Source: Sphingomonas sp. Leaf34
Lineage (GTDB): Bacteria > Pseudomonadota > Alphaproteobacteria > Sphingomonadales > Sphingomonadaceae
NCBI RefSeq assembly: GCF_001421805.1
Contig: NZ_LMLC01000001.1
Coordinates: 1,054,001 to 1,118,000 of the forward strand
Reading direction: 5' to 3'
DNA: 64,000 nt
A model generated the notes under the pieces. It was not told where the DNA came from and did not search any database. It was given only the letters and a program-made list of their open reading frames with translations. A program made the position numbers and the translations under genes. Positions 17,143-25,268 of the stretch are shown in pieces. Each line of letters begins with the position of its first letter. Within the stretch, counting starts at the first letter, position 1.

Positions 17143-18293
17143 CGCCCCGCCCTCAAAAATCCGTCGACGACCCGGTTGAGATCGGGTGCCTCGAGCAGGA
17201 ATGCGTCGTGGCCGTACGGGCTCGACAGCTCGACGAAGCTGACCGGCGCGCCGGCCGCGTTCAGGGCCTGGACGATCGCGCGCGACTCCGCCGTCGGATA
17301 CAGCCAGTCGGTATCGAAGCTGACGAGGCAGAACCGCGACCGGGTCGCGCGGAAGGCGTTGGCGAGCAGCCCGCCATGTTCCTCGGCCAGATCGAAATAA
17401 TCCATCGCGCGCGTGATGTAGAGGTACGAGTTCGCGTCGAACCGGTCGGTGAAGGCGAGCCCCTGGTGGCGCAGATAGCTCTCGACCTGGAAATCGGCGT
17501 CGAACCCGAACGATTTCGCGTCGCGCGCCTGGAGGCGGCGGCCGAATTTCTCGGTCAGGCCGGCTTCGGACAGATAGGTGATGTGCGCCGCCATCCGCGC
17601 GACCGCGAGCCCCGCGGTGGGCGCCGAATCATCGTGATAGTCACCCCCGCGCCAGTTCGGATCGGCCATCACCGCCTGGCGCCCGACCTCGTGGAACGCG
17701 ATGTTCTGCGCGGTGTGGCGCGCGGTCGAGGCGATCACGACGCACGCCTTGACGCGCTCGGGGAAGGTCGCGGGCCAGCTCAACGCCTGCATGCCCCCCA
17801 TCGACCCGCCGACGACCGCGTGGAGCACGCCGATGCCGAGATGATCGAGCAGCATCGCCTGCGCGCGGACCATGTCGCGGATCGTGATGACCGGAAACGC
17901 CATCGCCCAGGGCCGCCCGGTCGCCGGGTTGATCGTCGCGGGGCCCGACGAGCCCATGCAACTGCCGAGCACGTTAGCGCAGACGACGAAATGGCGCGCG
18001 GGGTCGATCGGCTTGCCCTCGCCGACCATCCGCGTCCACCAGCCGGGCTTGCCGGTGCGCGGGTGGTTGGAGGCGACGTGCTGGTCGCCGGTCAGCGCGT
18101 GGCAGATCAGGATCGCGTTCGAGGCGTCGGCGTTCAGTGTGCCATAGGTCTCGTACGCGATATCGACCGGCGACAGCAGCACGCCGCCATCGAGCCTGAG
18201 CGGCCCCGGCAGCGTGACGCGGCGCGCGAGGCCGAAGCGGCGGTCGGTCACGGGGTCGATGGTCGCAAGATCGAGCATGCCGCGCGCTACCAT
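17139..18293 (-). CDS. metX: Homoserine O-acetyltransferase
   Basis: Transfers an acyl group to homoserine in methionine synthesis; some MetX proteins use succinyl-CoA, so the acyl donor is uncertain. The 384-residue alpha/beta hydrolase has the family [14 protein letters not shown], the nucleophile elbow [14 protein letters not shown], the Asp site [10 protein letters not shown] and the catalytic His in YGHDAFLLE. Start ATG 18293 is followed by a second ATG at 18278; neither has a clear ribosome-binding site. I see no SAM riboswitch in the 36 bp before the family A repeat. Confidence 0.96.
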   Translation of the reverse strand: MVARGMLDLATIDPVTDRRFGLARRVTLPGPLRLDGGVLLSPVDIAYETYGTLNADASNAILICHALTGDQHVASNHPRTGKPGWWTRMVGEGKPIDPARHFVVCANVLGSCMGSSGPATINPATGRPWAMAFPVITIRDMVRAQAMLLDHLGIGVLHAVVGGSMGGMQALSWPATFPERVKACVVIASTARHTAQNIAFHEVGRQAVMADPNWRGGDYHDDSAPTAGLAVARMAAHITYLSEAGLTEKFGRRLQARDAKSFGFDADFQVESYLRHQGLAFTDRFDANSYLYITRAMDYFDLAEEHGGLLANAFRATRSRFCLVSFDTDWLYPTAESRAIVQALNAAGAPVSFVELSSPYGHDAFLLEAPDLNRVVDGFLRAGR

Positions 18294-18332
18294 AAGCGGC
18301 CGCCGTCATACCAGCGCGCCGTCCACCTCCTA

Positions 18333-18456
18333 ATCCTCCCCCGCCAGGGGGAGGTGGCGCCGAAGGCGACGGAGGGGGAGGACCCGCAACGACGGTTTCC
18401 CTTGCCTCCCCCTCCGTCTGGCAAGCGCCAGCCACCCCGCCTTGCGGGGGAGGATC
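18333..18456. repeat. Family A palindromic repeat, full copy
   Basis: Terminal hairpins ATCCTCCCCCGCCAGGGGGA (from 18333) and GCCTTGCGGGGGAGGAT (to 18455) enclose two inverted arms, GGCGACGGAGGGGGAGG and CCTCCCCCTCCGTCTGG. This copy sits between the divergent metX and hisC genes, unlike most copies. Confidence 0.85.
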
Positions 18457-18457
18457 G

Positions 18458-18469
18458 CCCCCCCCCCCC
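18458..18469. repeat. Run of twelve cytosines
   Basis: A 12-base C homopolymer lies exactly at the junction of a family A and a family B repeat, 121 bp upstream of hisC. It is prone to length variation and to sequencing error. Confidence 0.8.
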
Positions 18470-18498
18470 GTCATCCGGACGAAAGTCAGGATGACGGG
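18467..18498. repeat. Short family B-type hairpin
   Basis: CCCGTCATCC (18467-18476) pairs with GGATGACGGG (18489-18498), with an inner GAC/GTC pair and a GAAA tetraloop. The termini resemble the 11145 element. It could act as a terminator or leader hairpin before hisC. Confidence 0.65.
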
Positions 18499-18589
18499 AG
18501 AGAAGAAGGGAAGCTCGACCCCGACCTTTCGCCACCGGCACACACAAGCATTTGCCACCGCGGCACCGCGCCCGCTATGCCCCGCGGCC

Positions 18590-19699
18590 ATGACAAACAT
18601 CATGCCCGCACCCGCGCCAAAGCCCTGGATTCTGGGGATCGCGCCGTACACGCCCGGTCGCTCGACGACCGACGATGGCCGCACGGTGATCAAGCTGTCG
18701 TCGAACGAGAATCCGCTCGGCACCAGCCCCGCCGCGAAGGCCGCGTTCGATGCCGCCGACCGGACGCTCGAACGCTATCCCGATGCGGGCGCGGTCGAAT
18801 TGCGCGAGGCGTTGGCGGCGCACTACGATCTCGATCCGGCGCGCGTCATCTACGGCACCGGATCGGACGAGATCCTGCATCTGGTCGCGGGCGCCTATGC
18901 CGGCCCCGGCGACGAGATCATCCATGTCCGCTTTGGTTTCGCGGTCTACGAGATCGCCACGCGCCGCGTCGGGGCCGAACCCGTCATCGTCGACGACCGC
19001 GACTATGCGACCGACGTCGATGCGATCCTCGCCGCGGTCACCGAGCGTACGCGCGTCGTGTTCGTCGCCAACCCCAACAACCCGACCGGCACCTTCACGC
19101 CGCGCGCGGAAATCGCGCGGCTGCATGCGGGCCTGCCGAAGTCGGTGCTGCTCGTGATCGACCAGGCGTATGCCGAATATCTGTCGCCCGATGAGGACGA
19201 TGCGGGTCTCGCGCTGGCGATGACCGAGGCGAACGTGCTCGTCACGCGGACCTTCTCGAAGATCCACGGGCTCGCCGCCGAGCGGATCGGCTGGGGCTAT
19301 GCCTGTGCGCCGATCATCGACGCGATGCACCGCATCCGCGCGCCGTTCAACGTGACCACCGCCGGCCAGGCCGCCGCGGTCGCAGCGCTCGCCGACACCG
19401 GCTTCGTCGACGCGACGCGTGCGCACAACGACACGTGGCGCGGCTGGTTCGTCGAGCAGATTGGCCAGATGGGCAATGCGGGGCTGCGCTGCGTGCCGTC
19501 CAAGGCGAACTTCGTGCTGGTGCTGTTCGAGGGCACGCTGACCGCCGACGCCGCCTATCACGGGCTGATGGAGGCGGGGTACATCGTCCGCTGGCTGCCC
19601 GGCCAGGGGCTGCCCAACGCGCTGCGCATCACGATCGGCACCGAAGCGGAGACGCGCGGCGTCACCGCGGCGCTGCGCGATCTGGTCGAGCGGGCCTGA
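18590..19699 (+). CDS. hisC: Histidinol-phosphate aminotransferase
   Basis: A PLP-dependent class I/II aminotransferase that makes histidinol phosphate; many family members also transaminate aromatic precursors. The protein has 369 residues. [19 protein letters not shown] is the HisC opening, [14 protein letters not shown] the cofactor loop and [13 protein letters not shown] the substrate Asn region. The Schiff-base lysine is near residue 224 in [16 protein letters not shown]. The TGATG overlap with the prephenate dehydrogenase gene and that gene's role suggest an aromatic aminotransferase function in tyrosine synthesis. ATG 18602 is an alternative start. Confidence 0.93.
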   Translation: MTNIMPAPAPKPWILGIAPYTPGRSTTDDGRTVIKLSSNENPLGTSPAAKAAFDAADRTLERYPDAGAVELREALAAHYDLDPARVIYGTGSDEILHLVAGAYAGPGDEIIHVRFGFAVYEIATRRVGAEPVIVDDRDYATDVDAILAAVTERTRVVFVANPNNPTGTFTPRAEIARLHAGLPKSVLLVIDQAYAEYLSPDEDDAGLALAMTEANVLVTRTFSKIHGLAAERIGWGYACAPIIDAMHRIRAPFNVTTAGQAAAVAALADTGFVDATRAHNDTWRGWFVEQIGQMGNAGLRCVPSKANFVLVLFEGTLTADAAYHGLMEAGYIVRWLPGQGLPNALRITIGTEAETRGVTAALRDLVERA

Positions 19700-20607
19700 T
19701 GCTGCCGTTCGCGCGCGTCACGATCATCGGGCTCGGGCTGATCGGCTCGTCGGTGGCGCGCGCGGTGCAGGCGACGATGCCGACGGTCCGCGTCACCGGC
19801 TACGACGCCGATGCGCGCGTGCGTGAAACGGCGGATCGGCTGCGGTTCTGCGACGACGTCGCGGACTCGGCGGGTGCCGCGGTGATCGACGCCGACCTCG
19901 TGATCCTGTGCGTGCCCGTCGGCATCATGGGCGACGTCGCGCGCGAGTTCGTAGCCGAGCTTCCCGCGGATGCGATCGTCAGCGACGTCGGCAGCTGCAA
20001 GGCCGAGATCGTCCGCGCGCTGACCGACGCGCTGCCGGGCGCTACCGTGATCCCGGCGCATCCGGTCGCCGGCACCGAGCGCTCTGGCCCCGAAGCGGGC
20101 TTCGCGACGCTGTTCCGCAACCGCTGGTGCATCGTCACGCCGCCCGACGGCGCCGACCCGGTCGCGGTCGAGCGCGTCGCCGAATTCTGGCGGCGGCTTG
20201 GCGCGCAGGTCGAGACGATGGCGCCCGAGCATCACGACCGCGTCCTCGCGGTGACCAGCCATCTGCCGCATCTGATCGCCTACACGATCGTCGGCACCGC
20301 GGGCGATCTCGAGGAAGTGACTCAGTCCGAGGTCATCAAATATTCCGCGGGCGGCTTTCGCGACTTCACGCGGATCGCCGCGTCGGACCCGACGATGTGG
20401 CGCGACATCTTCCTCAACAACCGCGAGGCGGTGCTGGAGATGCTCCAGCGCTTCTCGGAGGATCTGAGCCAGCTCCAGCGTGCGATCCGCTGGGGCGACG
20501 GCGATGCGCTGTTCGACCTGTTCACGCGCACGCGGGCCATCCGCCGGAGCATCGTCGAACAAGGCCAGGACGACGACGTCCAAGATTTCGGTCGTACACA
20601 CGACTAA
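19699..20607 (+). CDS. tyrC: Prephenate/cyclohexadienyl dehydrogenase
   Basis: Oxidative decarboxylation of prephenate or arogenate towards tyrosine, NAD(P)-dependent. The protein has 302 residues. The N-terminal Rossmann motif is VTIIGLGLIGSSVARAV. VILCVPVGIMGDV, SDVGSCKAEIVRAL and PAHPVAGTERSGPEAG are the family active-site stretches, and HHDRVLAVTSHLPHLIAYTI includes the catalytic region. It has no chorismate mutase or ACT domain. It overlaps the hisC stop by one base, so the pair forms an aromatic amino-acid operon. Confidence 0.94.
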   Translation: MLPFARVTIIGLGLIGSSVARAVQATMPTVRVTGYDADARVRETADRLRFCDDVADSAGAAVIDADLVILCVPVGIMGDVAREFVAELPADAIVSDVGSCKAEIVRALTDALPGATVIPAHPVAGTERSGPEAGFATLFRNRWCIVTPPDGADPVAVERVAEFWRRLGAQVETMAPEHHDRVLAVTSHLPHLIAYTIVGTAGDLEEVTQSEVIKYSAGGFRDFTRIAASDPTMWRDIFLNNREAVLEMLQRFSEDLSQLQRAIRWGDGDALFDLFTRTRAIRRSIVEQGQDDDVQDFGRTHD

Positions 20608-20618
20608 ATGAATAACCA

Positions 20619-20715
20619 CCCCGGCGGAGGCCGGGGCCCAATTGGGAAGGCCAACGTGACGACGCGCGACGCATATTAGCGACGTCCCCCACTTGGGCCC
20701 CGCCCTTCGCTGGGG
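20619..20715. repeat. Family B-type palindromic repeat between convergent genes
   Basis: CCCCGGCGGAGGCCGGGG and the arm GGGCCCAATTGGG at the left pair with CCCACTTGGGCCC and CCCTTCGCTGGGG at the right. It fills the gap between tyrC and plsC, which are convergent, and may terminate both. Confidence 0.75.
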
Positions 20716-20722
20716 GAGGATG

Positions 20723-21403
20723 TCAATCCAGCGCGTTCATCGCCGCATGGACGCGCTCCTCGACCTCCTCGCGCGGCAGACCCGGCGGCACCACCTCGCC
20801 GAAGCGGAAGGTGATCACCCCCGGCCGCTTCAGGCCCTTTTTCGGCCATACCAGCCCGCTGTCGCACGCGATCGGCACCGTCGGCATCTTCAGCGCGCGG
20901 TACAGCCCCGCAAAGCCGGGCTTGAGCGGCGGACGCTCCCCCGGCGATACCCGCGTGCCCTCGGGGAAGATCAGGATCGAGCGGCCGGTGGCCTTGGCCG
21001 CGGTCGCCTCGCGCATCATGCTGCGCATCGCCGTCGCCGATGCCTCGCGGTCGACGACGATCGCCCCGTATTTGCGCGCCGCCCACCCCCAGGCCGGAAT
21101 ATCGGCGAGTTCGCGCTTGAGCACGATCGCCGGGCCGTCGAGCATCCGCTGCAGCTCGAGCGTCTCGAACATCGCCTGATGCTTGCACGCATAGAACGCC
21201 GGCTCGGTCGGCCGGGTCCCCTCGATCCGGACATGCACGCCGAGGATCACGCGCGCGCACCAGCGGTGAAACCGCGTCCAGATCGTCGAATGCACGATCA
21301 CCGCGCGCGACCCGAACAGCGCCGAGATCGGCACGCTCACCACGATCGGCACCGATCCCGAATAGAAAACGAGCATGAACGCCCAGTTGCGCAGCCAAAT
21401 CAT
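20723..21403 (-). CDS. plsC: 1-acyl-sn-glycerol-3-phosphate acyltransferase
   Basis: Membrane-bound acyltransferase that makes phosphatidic acid from lysophosphatidic acid. The protein has 226 residues with one N-terminal hydrophobic segment. The first catalytic block reads KHQAMFETLE, that is H-x4-E where most family members have H-x4-D. The glycerophosphate-binding block FPEGTRVSPGE and VPIACDSGLVWP are present. ATG 21403 is chosen because it gives an ATGA overlap with ydcF, as elsewhere in this operon; GTG 21421 would add six residues. Confidence 0.9.
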   Translation of the reverse strand: MIWLRNWAFMLVFYSGSVPIVVSVPISALFGSRAVIVHSTIWTRFHRWCARVILGVHVRIEGTRPTEPAFYACKHQAMFETLELQRMLDGPAIVLKRELADIPAWGWAARKYGAIVVDREASATAMRSMMREATAAKATGRSILIFPEGTRVSPGERPPLKPGFAGLYRALKMPTVPIACDSGLVWPKKGLKRPGVITFRFGEVVPPGLPREEVEERVHAAMNALD

Positions 21404-21936
21404 CCGCCAAATCCAATCCACAACGCGATCCGGCGAAGGATCAACTTGTTATATTCGTTGACCAAAGTCCCCAGCCGCGGCGTCCCCGGTACGCCATCCC
21501 CCAGGATGATCACCTTGTCGCCAAGCGCCGCGGCGAGCTCCATCCGGGCACGCGCGAGGTGCCAGTCCGACGTCACCAGCCGCACCGAGCGATAATTGTG
21601 CACGCGCACCCACCGCGCGGTCTCCTCCGCGTTCGAGCGCGTATCGACCGCGTCGGCGCCCAGATCGATACAGCATGCGAACAAGGCGGGCGAGGTCCGA
21701 TACTCGAGCGCGAGATCGATCGGGCGCACCCCCGGCGCGACGCCCGTCACGAGCATCCGCCTGGCCTGGTGATCGCGGAGCAACGCGATCCCGCGGTCGA
21801 TCCGCCCTGCCCCACCGGTCGGCACGACGATCGCATCCGAGGTGAAGCCGTTCAGCGGCTCGGGCAGCAGCAGCATGAACACCGCAAAACCGAACGCCCA
21901 GGCAAGCCCCATGATGCCGAACAGCCGGACGATCAC
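21400..21936 (-). CDS. YdcF family protein (DUF218)
   Basis: A 178-residue envelope protein with one N-terminal membrane helix (LFGIMGLAWAFGFAVFMLLL) and a periplasmic DUF218 domain. The family core is visible as DAIVVPTGGAGRIDRGIALL, LVTGVAPGVR, DTRSNAEETARWVR and LVTSDWHLARARMEL. E. coli ElyC and SanA of this family act in envelope and peptidoglycan integrity. Start GTG 21936 overlaps ftsX by four bases (GTGA), placing it in the ftsEX operon and supporting a cell-wall role. Confidence 0.88.
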   Translation of the reverse strand: MIVRLFGIMGLAWAFGFAVFMLLLPEPLNGFTSDAIVVPTGGAGRIDRGIALLRDHQARRMLVTGVAPGVRPIDLALEYRTSPALFACCIDLGADAVDTRSNAEETARWVRVHNYRSVRLVTSDWHLARARMELAAALGDKVIILGDGVPGTPRLGTLVNEYNKLILRRIALWIGFGG

Positions 21937-22829
21937 AGGATATGCCTCAGCGCGCGAACGATCGTCACGCGCGCCGCCAGCGTGGCGAGGACGACGAACG
22001 CGACGGGCAGGAGCGCGAGCAGCACCCAGTCGACCCCGTCGAGCGTCACCCCGCCGAGCAGGTCGGAGCCGAGCCCGTGCAAGCGGGTGCCGATGAAGGC
22101 GACCACCAGCAACGCGGCGAGCCCGCCGCCGACGCCGCCGATCGTCGCATCGAGCGCGATGCGTCGCTGGAACAGCCGCGCGACCTGGAGATCGGTCGAG
22201 CCGAGCATGTGCATCACCGCGATCGTCGCGTGATGCGTCTGGAGCCCCGCACGCGCGGCGAGCACGACGACCGCGGCGGTCGCGCTGGCCATCAGCAGGA
22301 CCAGCCCAAGCGCCAGCAGGGTCAGCGTGCGCATCACGTCGTTGACCGGCGACATCCAGCTTTCATGGCGATCGACGCGGAGAGCGGGGCTGAGGCGGCG
22401 GAGCGTGGCGGCGACGCGCGCGGCCGCCGCCACGCCGTGATCGGCGAGGTCGACATCGATCATCGCGGGCACGGGCAATTGCGGATCGGCACCATCCGCG
22501 CCGAGCCAGGGTTGCAGCAACCGGGTCAGGTCGGCGCGATCGACCGGTGTCGCGGTCGCGACCCCCGGCATCGCGCGCAACGCCGCCAGCGCGCGCGCCG
22601 CCACCGCATCACGCTGCGCCGGGTCGCCATCGACGATCTGCACCGTCAACCGCCCCGCCAATTGGCGGTCGAGCAGCCGCGCCGCCCCCGCAGTCGCCAG
22701 CCCCAGCGCGGCGGCGAGCATCGTCAGGAACAGCATGATCGCCATCACCCACGTCATCGCGCGCAGCCCGCCCGCCTCGTCGAGCACGCGGCGTTCGGCC
22801 GAAGACCGGGCTTTGGTCGCGCGACTCAT
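21933..22829 (-). CDS. ftsX: Cell division protein FtsX
   Basis: Permease-like partner of FtsE; the pair controls peptidoglycan hydrolases at the septum. The protein has 298 residues and four predicted membrane helices: one near residues 25-50, then three between 165 and 290. A periplasmic loop (about 55-160) begins LDRQLAGRLTVQIVDGD. The cytoplasmic loop THHATIAVMHMLGSTDLQVARLFQRRI is the FtsX-type coupling helix region. It overlaps ftsE by four bases (ATGA). Confidence 0.93.
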   Translation of the reverse strand: MSRATKARSSAERRVLDEAGGLRAMTWVMAIMLFLTMLAAALGLATAGAARLLDRQLAGRLTVQIVDGDPAQRDAVAARALAALRAMPGVATATPVDRADLTRLLQPWLGADGADPQLPVPAMIDVDLADHGVAAAARVAATLRRLSPALRVDRHESWMSPVNDVMRTLTLLALGLVLLMASATAAVVVLAARAGLQTHHATIAVMHMLGSTDLQVARLFQRRIALDATIGGVGGGLAALLVVAFIGTRLHGLGSDLLGGVTLDGVDWVLLALLPVAFVVLATLAARVTIVRALRHIL

Positions 22830-23557
22830 GAATCGGGCCGCGTCGGCGGATAGCGGAGCGACCCCGTCGGATCGAGCAGCCGTCCGCGATCGAGCCGCAT
22901 CATCTGCGCACCCGGGATTCGCCCGAGCAGGTGAAAATCGTGCGTCGCGACCACGACGGTCGTGCCCAGCTTGTTGAGCGATTCGAACAGATGCAGCAGC
23001 CGCTCGGCCATATCGGGATCGACATTGCCGGTCGGCTCGTCCGCGACCAGGATCTCGGGCCGCGCGATGACCGCGCGCGCGATCGCCACACGCTGTTGCT
23101 CGCCACCCGACAGCGTCGCCGGGCGCGCGGTGGCGCGATCACCAAGCCCGACCCATGTGAGCATCTCGCGCACCGGTTGCTGGATATCGGCCTCGGGCAT
23201 GCCGGCGACCCGCAACGGCAGCGCGATGTTATCCCAGGTCGACAGATGCGGGACGAGCCGGAAATCCTGGAACACCACGCCGATCCGCCGCCGAAATCCC
23301 GGCAGGCGATCACGCGACAACACCACCGCATCCTCGCCGAACAGCCGGATCACCCCGCGCGTCGGGCGCTGCGCGAGATACAGCAGCTTGAGCAGCGAGG
23401 TCTTGCCCGCGCCGCTCGCGCCGGTGAGAAAATAGAACGCACCGCTGCGCAGCGTGAAGCTGATGTCCGACAGCGTCTCGGGCCCGGCGTCGGGCCCCGA
23501 GTCCGACTCGGTTCCGTAGCGGAGCCCGACATTTTCGAATTGGACGATATTCGCCAT
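22826..23557 (-). CDS. ftsE: Cell division ATP-binding protein FtsE
   Basis: ABC ATPase of the FtsEX division complex at the inner membrane. The protein has 243 residues from ATG 23557 (MANIVQFENVGLRYG). It shows Walker A GASGAGKTS, the Q-loop VVFQDFRLVPHLS, the signature TLSGGEQQRVAIARA, Walker B ILVADEPTGNVD and the switch His in ATHDF. The open frame continues to 24010, but that extension is only antisense to the divergent gene. It is the first gene of ftsE-ftsX-ydcF-plsC. Confidence 0.95.
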   Translation of the reverse strand: MANIVQFENVGLRYGTESDSGPDAGPETLSDISFTLRSGAFYFLTGASGAGKTSLLKLLYLAQRPTRGVIRLFGEDAVVLSRDRLPGFRRRIGVVFQDFRLVPHLSTWDNIALPLRVAGMPEADIQQPVREMLTWVGLGDRATARPATLSGGEQQRVAIARAVIARPEILVADEPTGNVDPDMAERLLHLFESLNKLGTTVVVATHDFHLLGRIPGAQMMRLDRGRLLDPTGSLRYPPTRPDS

Positions 23558-23709
23558 GACGTGGTTGCGCCCGCTCTCGCCCGCTTGATGCCCGTATCCG
23601 CGCTTTCGCATGAAAGCGCGCGCCGCTTCAAGCTTGCCACATATGCGGACAGCGTGCTTATTCGGGACGAGAACGGTCGCGCTCCGGCGGCCGCTGGTGA
23701 AGCGTGTCC

Positions 23710-24513
23710 ATGATCCTTCAATGTCCCGAGTGCAGCACCCGCTATCTGGTGCCCGACAGCGCGATCGGGACCGACGGACGCACCGTCCGCTGCGCCAACT
23801 GCAAGCATAGCTGGTTCCAGGCACCCGCGCCGGTGGTCGAGGATGCGCTCGACCTGCCCGAGCCGACCCCGCAAGCGCCGATGCCCGCGCCGCTTGCGCC
23901 GTTGCCCCGCGCGCGCCTGGCCGACGCAGCCGAACGATTCGCCCCACCGCCCACCGTGCCGCCCGCCGCGCCAATCGCTGCGGCTCCGGTTGCAGCGCCG
24001 GCGCGAGCACCGGCCGATGCCGAGCCCGCGTTCGTCGCGCCGACCTTCGCCACGATCGCCGAACAGCCGTCGTTCCGTCCGCGCCGCAACACGACGCGCC
24101 GCTGGACGATCGTCGCGGTGATCGCCGGGCTGCTGATGCTGCTTGCGGCCGGCGCGATCGTCTATCTCGGCGCGCCCGGAGTTGCCGCCAAGCTGGGCAT
24201 CGGCGTCGCGACCGACGAGAGCCCGCTGCGGTTGCGCGACAATCCGATCGAACGGCGCGAACTGGATAACGGCTCGGAGCTGTTCGCGGTCAGTGGGCAG
24301 GTCACCAACCCATCGGATCAGCGCCAGCGCGTACCCGACATCCGCGCCGAACTCCGCGATGCGCAGGGGCGGCTCGTCTATAGCTGGACGATCACGCCGC
24401 AGCAGCGGACGCTGGCGCCGGGCGGCGCGATCGATTTCAACTCGGCAACGCTGAACGTGCCCGCCAACTCCAAGCGGCTCGAACTGAGCTTTGCAGGCGA
24501 CGCGACGCGCTAA
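23710..24513 (+). CDS. MJ0042-type zinc-ribbon membrane protein (DUF3426)
   Basis: A 267-residue protein. The N-terminal zinc ribbon MILQCPECSTRYLVPDSAIG with CANCKHSWFQ (two C-x2-C pairs) is the MJ0042 motif. A long alanine- and proline-rich linker (about 40-130) leads to one membrane helix (TIVAVIAGLLMLLAAGAIVYL) and a periplasmic DUF3426-like beta domain (LFAVSGQVTNPSDQRQRVPD). GTG 23704 would add two residues; ATG 23710 fits the family. It is divergent from ftsE. Function unknown. Confidence 0.85.
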   Translation: MILQCPECSTRYLVPDSAIGTDGRTVRCANCKHSWFQAPAPVVEDALDLPEPTPQAPMPAPLAPLPRARLADAAERFAPPPTVPPAAPIAAAPVAAPARAPADAEPAFVAPTFATIAEQPSFRPRRNTTRRWTIVAVIAGLLMLLAAGAIVYLGAPGVAAKLGIGVATDESPLRLRDNPIERRELDNGSELFAVSGQVTNPSDQRQRVPDIRAELRDAQGRLVYSWTITPQQRTLAPGGAIDFNSATLNVPANSKRLELSFAGDATR

Positions 24514-24620
24514 GCTGCGCCGATCGACGACTTTATCGCAAAGGCCGTTGCGTCGCGTTCAAACCCTTGCTAGTGGCGCTCGCCTACCAGCTACCGGGTC
24601 CGCCCGGTGATGTTTCATGG

Positions 24621-24707
24621 GCGGCCATGGCGGAACTGGTAGACGCGCAACGTTGAGGTCGTTGTGGGCGAAAGCCCGTGGAAGTTCGAGTCTTCTTGGC
24701 CGCACCA
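24621..24707 (+). tRNA. tRNA-Leu(GAG)
   Basis: The acceptor arms GCGGCCA and TGGCCGC pair fully. The anticodon stem CAACG/CGTTG encloses loop TTGAGGT with anticodon GAG. A long variable arm (GGGCGAAAGCCC) marks a class II tRNA, and the T arm is GGAAG-TTCGAGT-CTTCT. Discriminator A and a genomically encoded CCA end the gene at 24707. It reads leucine codons CUC and CUU. Confidence 0.95.
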
Positions 24708-24804
24708 TTTTTCCCGATAGAGTAAACACCCCCCTTGAGGGTCCCCCCATTCGTCGGCGACTCTTGCCTCGGTTATGCGTTGGCGCCGGCGTGGAGGAAA
24801 TTGC

Positions 24805-24957
24805 ATGAGTTCGATCGACGACACGATCATCGACACGCCCGATGGCCCGATGACGTTTGCGCAATGGAAGAAGAAGAACCCGGTCCAGCTGCCCTCGCGC
24901 CGGACCAAGGGGAAGAAGCTGCCCAACAAGGTGAAGCTCACCACCGACGAAACATAG
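24805..24957 (+). CDS. Small conserved-looking protein, 50 residues
   Basis: MSSIDDTIIDTPDGPMTFAQ opens the protein, followed by WKKKNPVQLPSRRTKGKKLP. It is strongly basic in its second half. ATG 24805 has a clear GGAGGAAA ribosome-binding site five bases upstream, and codon use is like that of neighbouring genes, supporting translation. Function unknown; no family recognised. It lies 97 bp after tRNA-Leu. Confidence 0.6.
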   Translation: MSSIDDTIIDTPDGPMTFAQWKKKNPVQLPSRRTKGKKLPNKVKLTTDET

Positions 24958-24970
24958 GCCGGCCAAGAGC

Positions 24971-24994
24971 ATCCTCCCCCGCCAGGGGGAGGGT
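24971..24994. repeat. Half copy of family A palindromic repeat
   Basis: The hairpin ATCCTCCCCC-GCCA-GGGGGAGGGT fills the gap between two convergent small genes and may serve as a terminator. Confidence 0.7.
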
Positions 24995-25249
24995 CTAGTG
25001 CCGCCCCGCCCCGGTCCCAGCCCCCTGCTTCGCCCGGATCATCCGCGCCTGAAACTTTACCCGCTGCCAGAACGTCGCATCGTCGAGCCGCCATTGGCGG
25101 ATCGCCTGCGTCGCCAGCGACTCGATCAGCGCCTCGCTCGCCGTCGCATCCTGTTTGGCGAATTCGCGCGCGAGGTCCTCGACGCACGGACCGTGATCGC
25201 TGAAGTCGCGCGGCGGCGTCATGGGTGCGGCCTGGCTCGGCATCGGCAT
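24995..25249 (-). CDS. Hypothetical protein, 84 residues
   Basis: Starts MPMPSQAAPMTPPRDFSDHG at 25249 after GGGAGACAGAGAC. The remainder is amphipathic helix (CVEDLAREFAKQDATASEAL, then IESLATQAIRQWRLDDATFW). A longer start at 25306 would run into the preceding 1671-residue gene. It lies 19 bp downstream of that gene and may be the last cistron of its transcript. No family recognised. Confidence 0.55.
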   Translation of the reverse strand: MPMPSQAAPMTPPRDFSDHGPCVEDLAREFAKQDATASEALIESLATQAIRQWRLDDATFWQRVKFQARMIRAKQGAGTGAGRH

Positions 25250-25268
25250 GTCTCTGTCTCCCTGTGTG

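Noticed and set aside
18294-18332. SAM riboswitch upstream of metX
   Set aside because: Only about 40 bp separate the start from a family A repeat, and no SAM-II or SAM-I core is visible.
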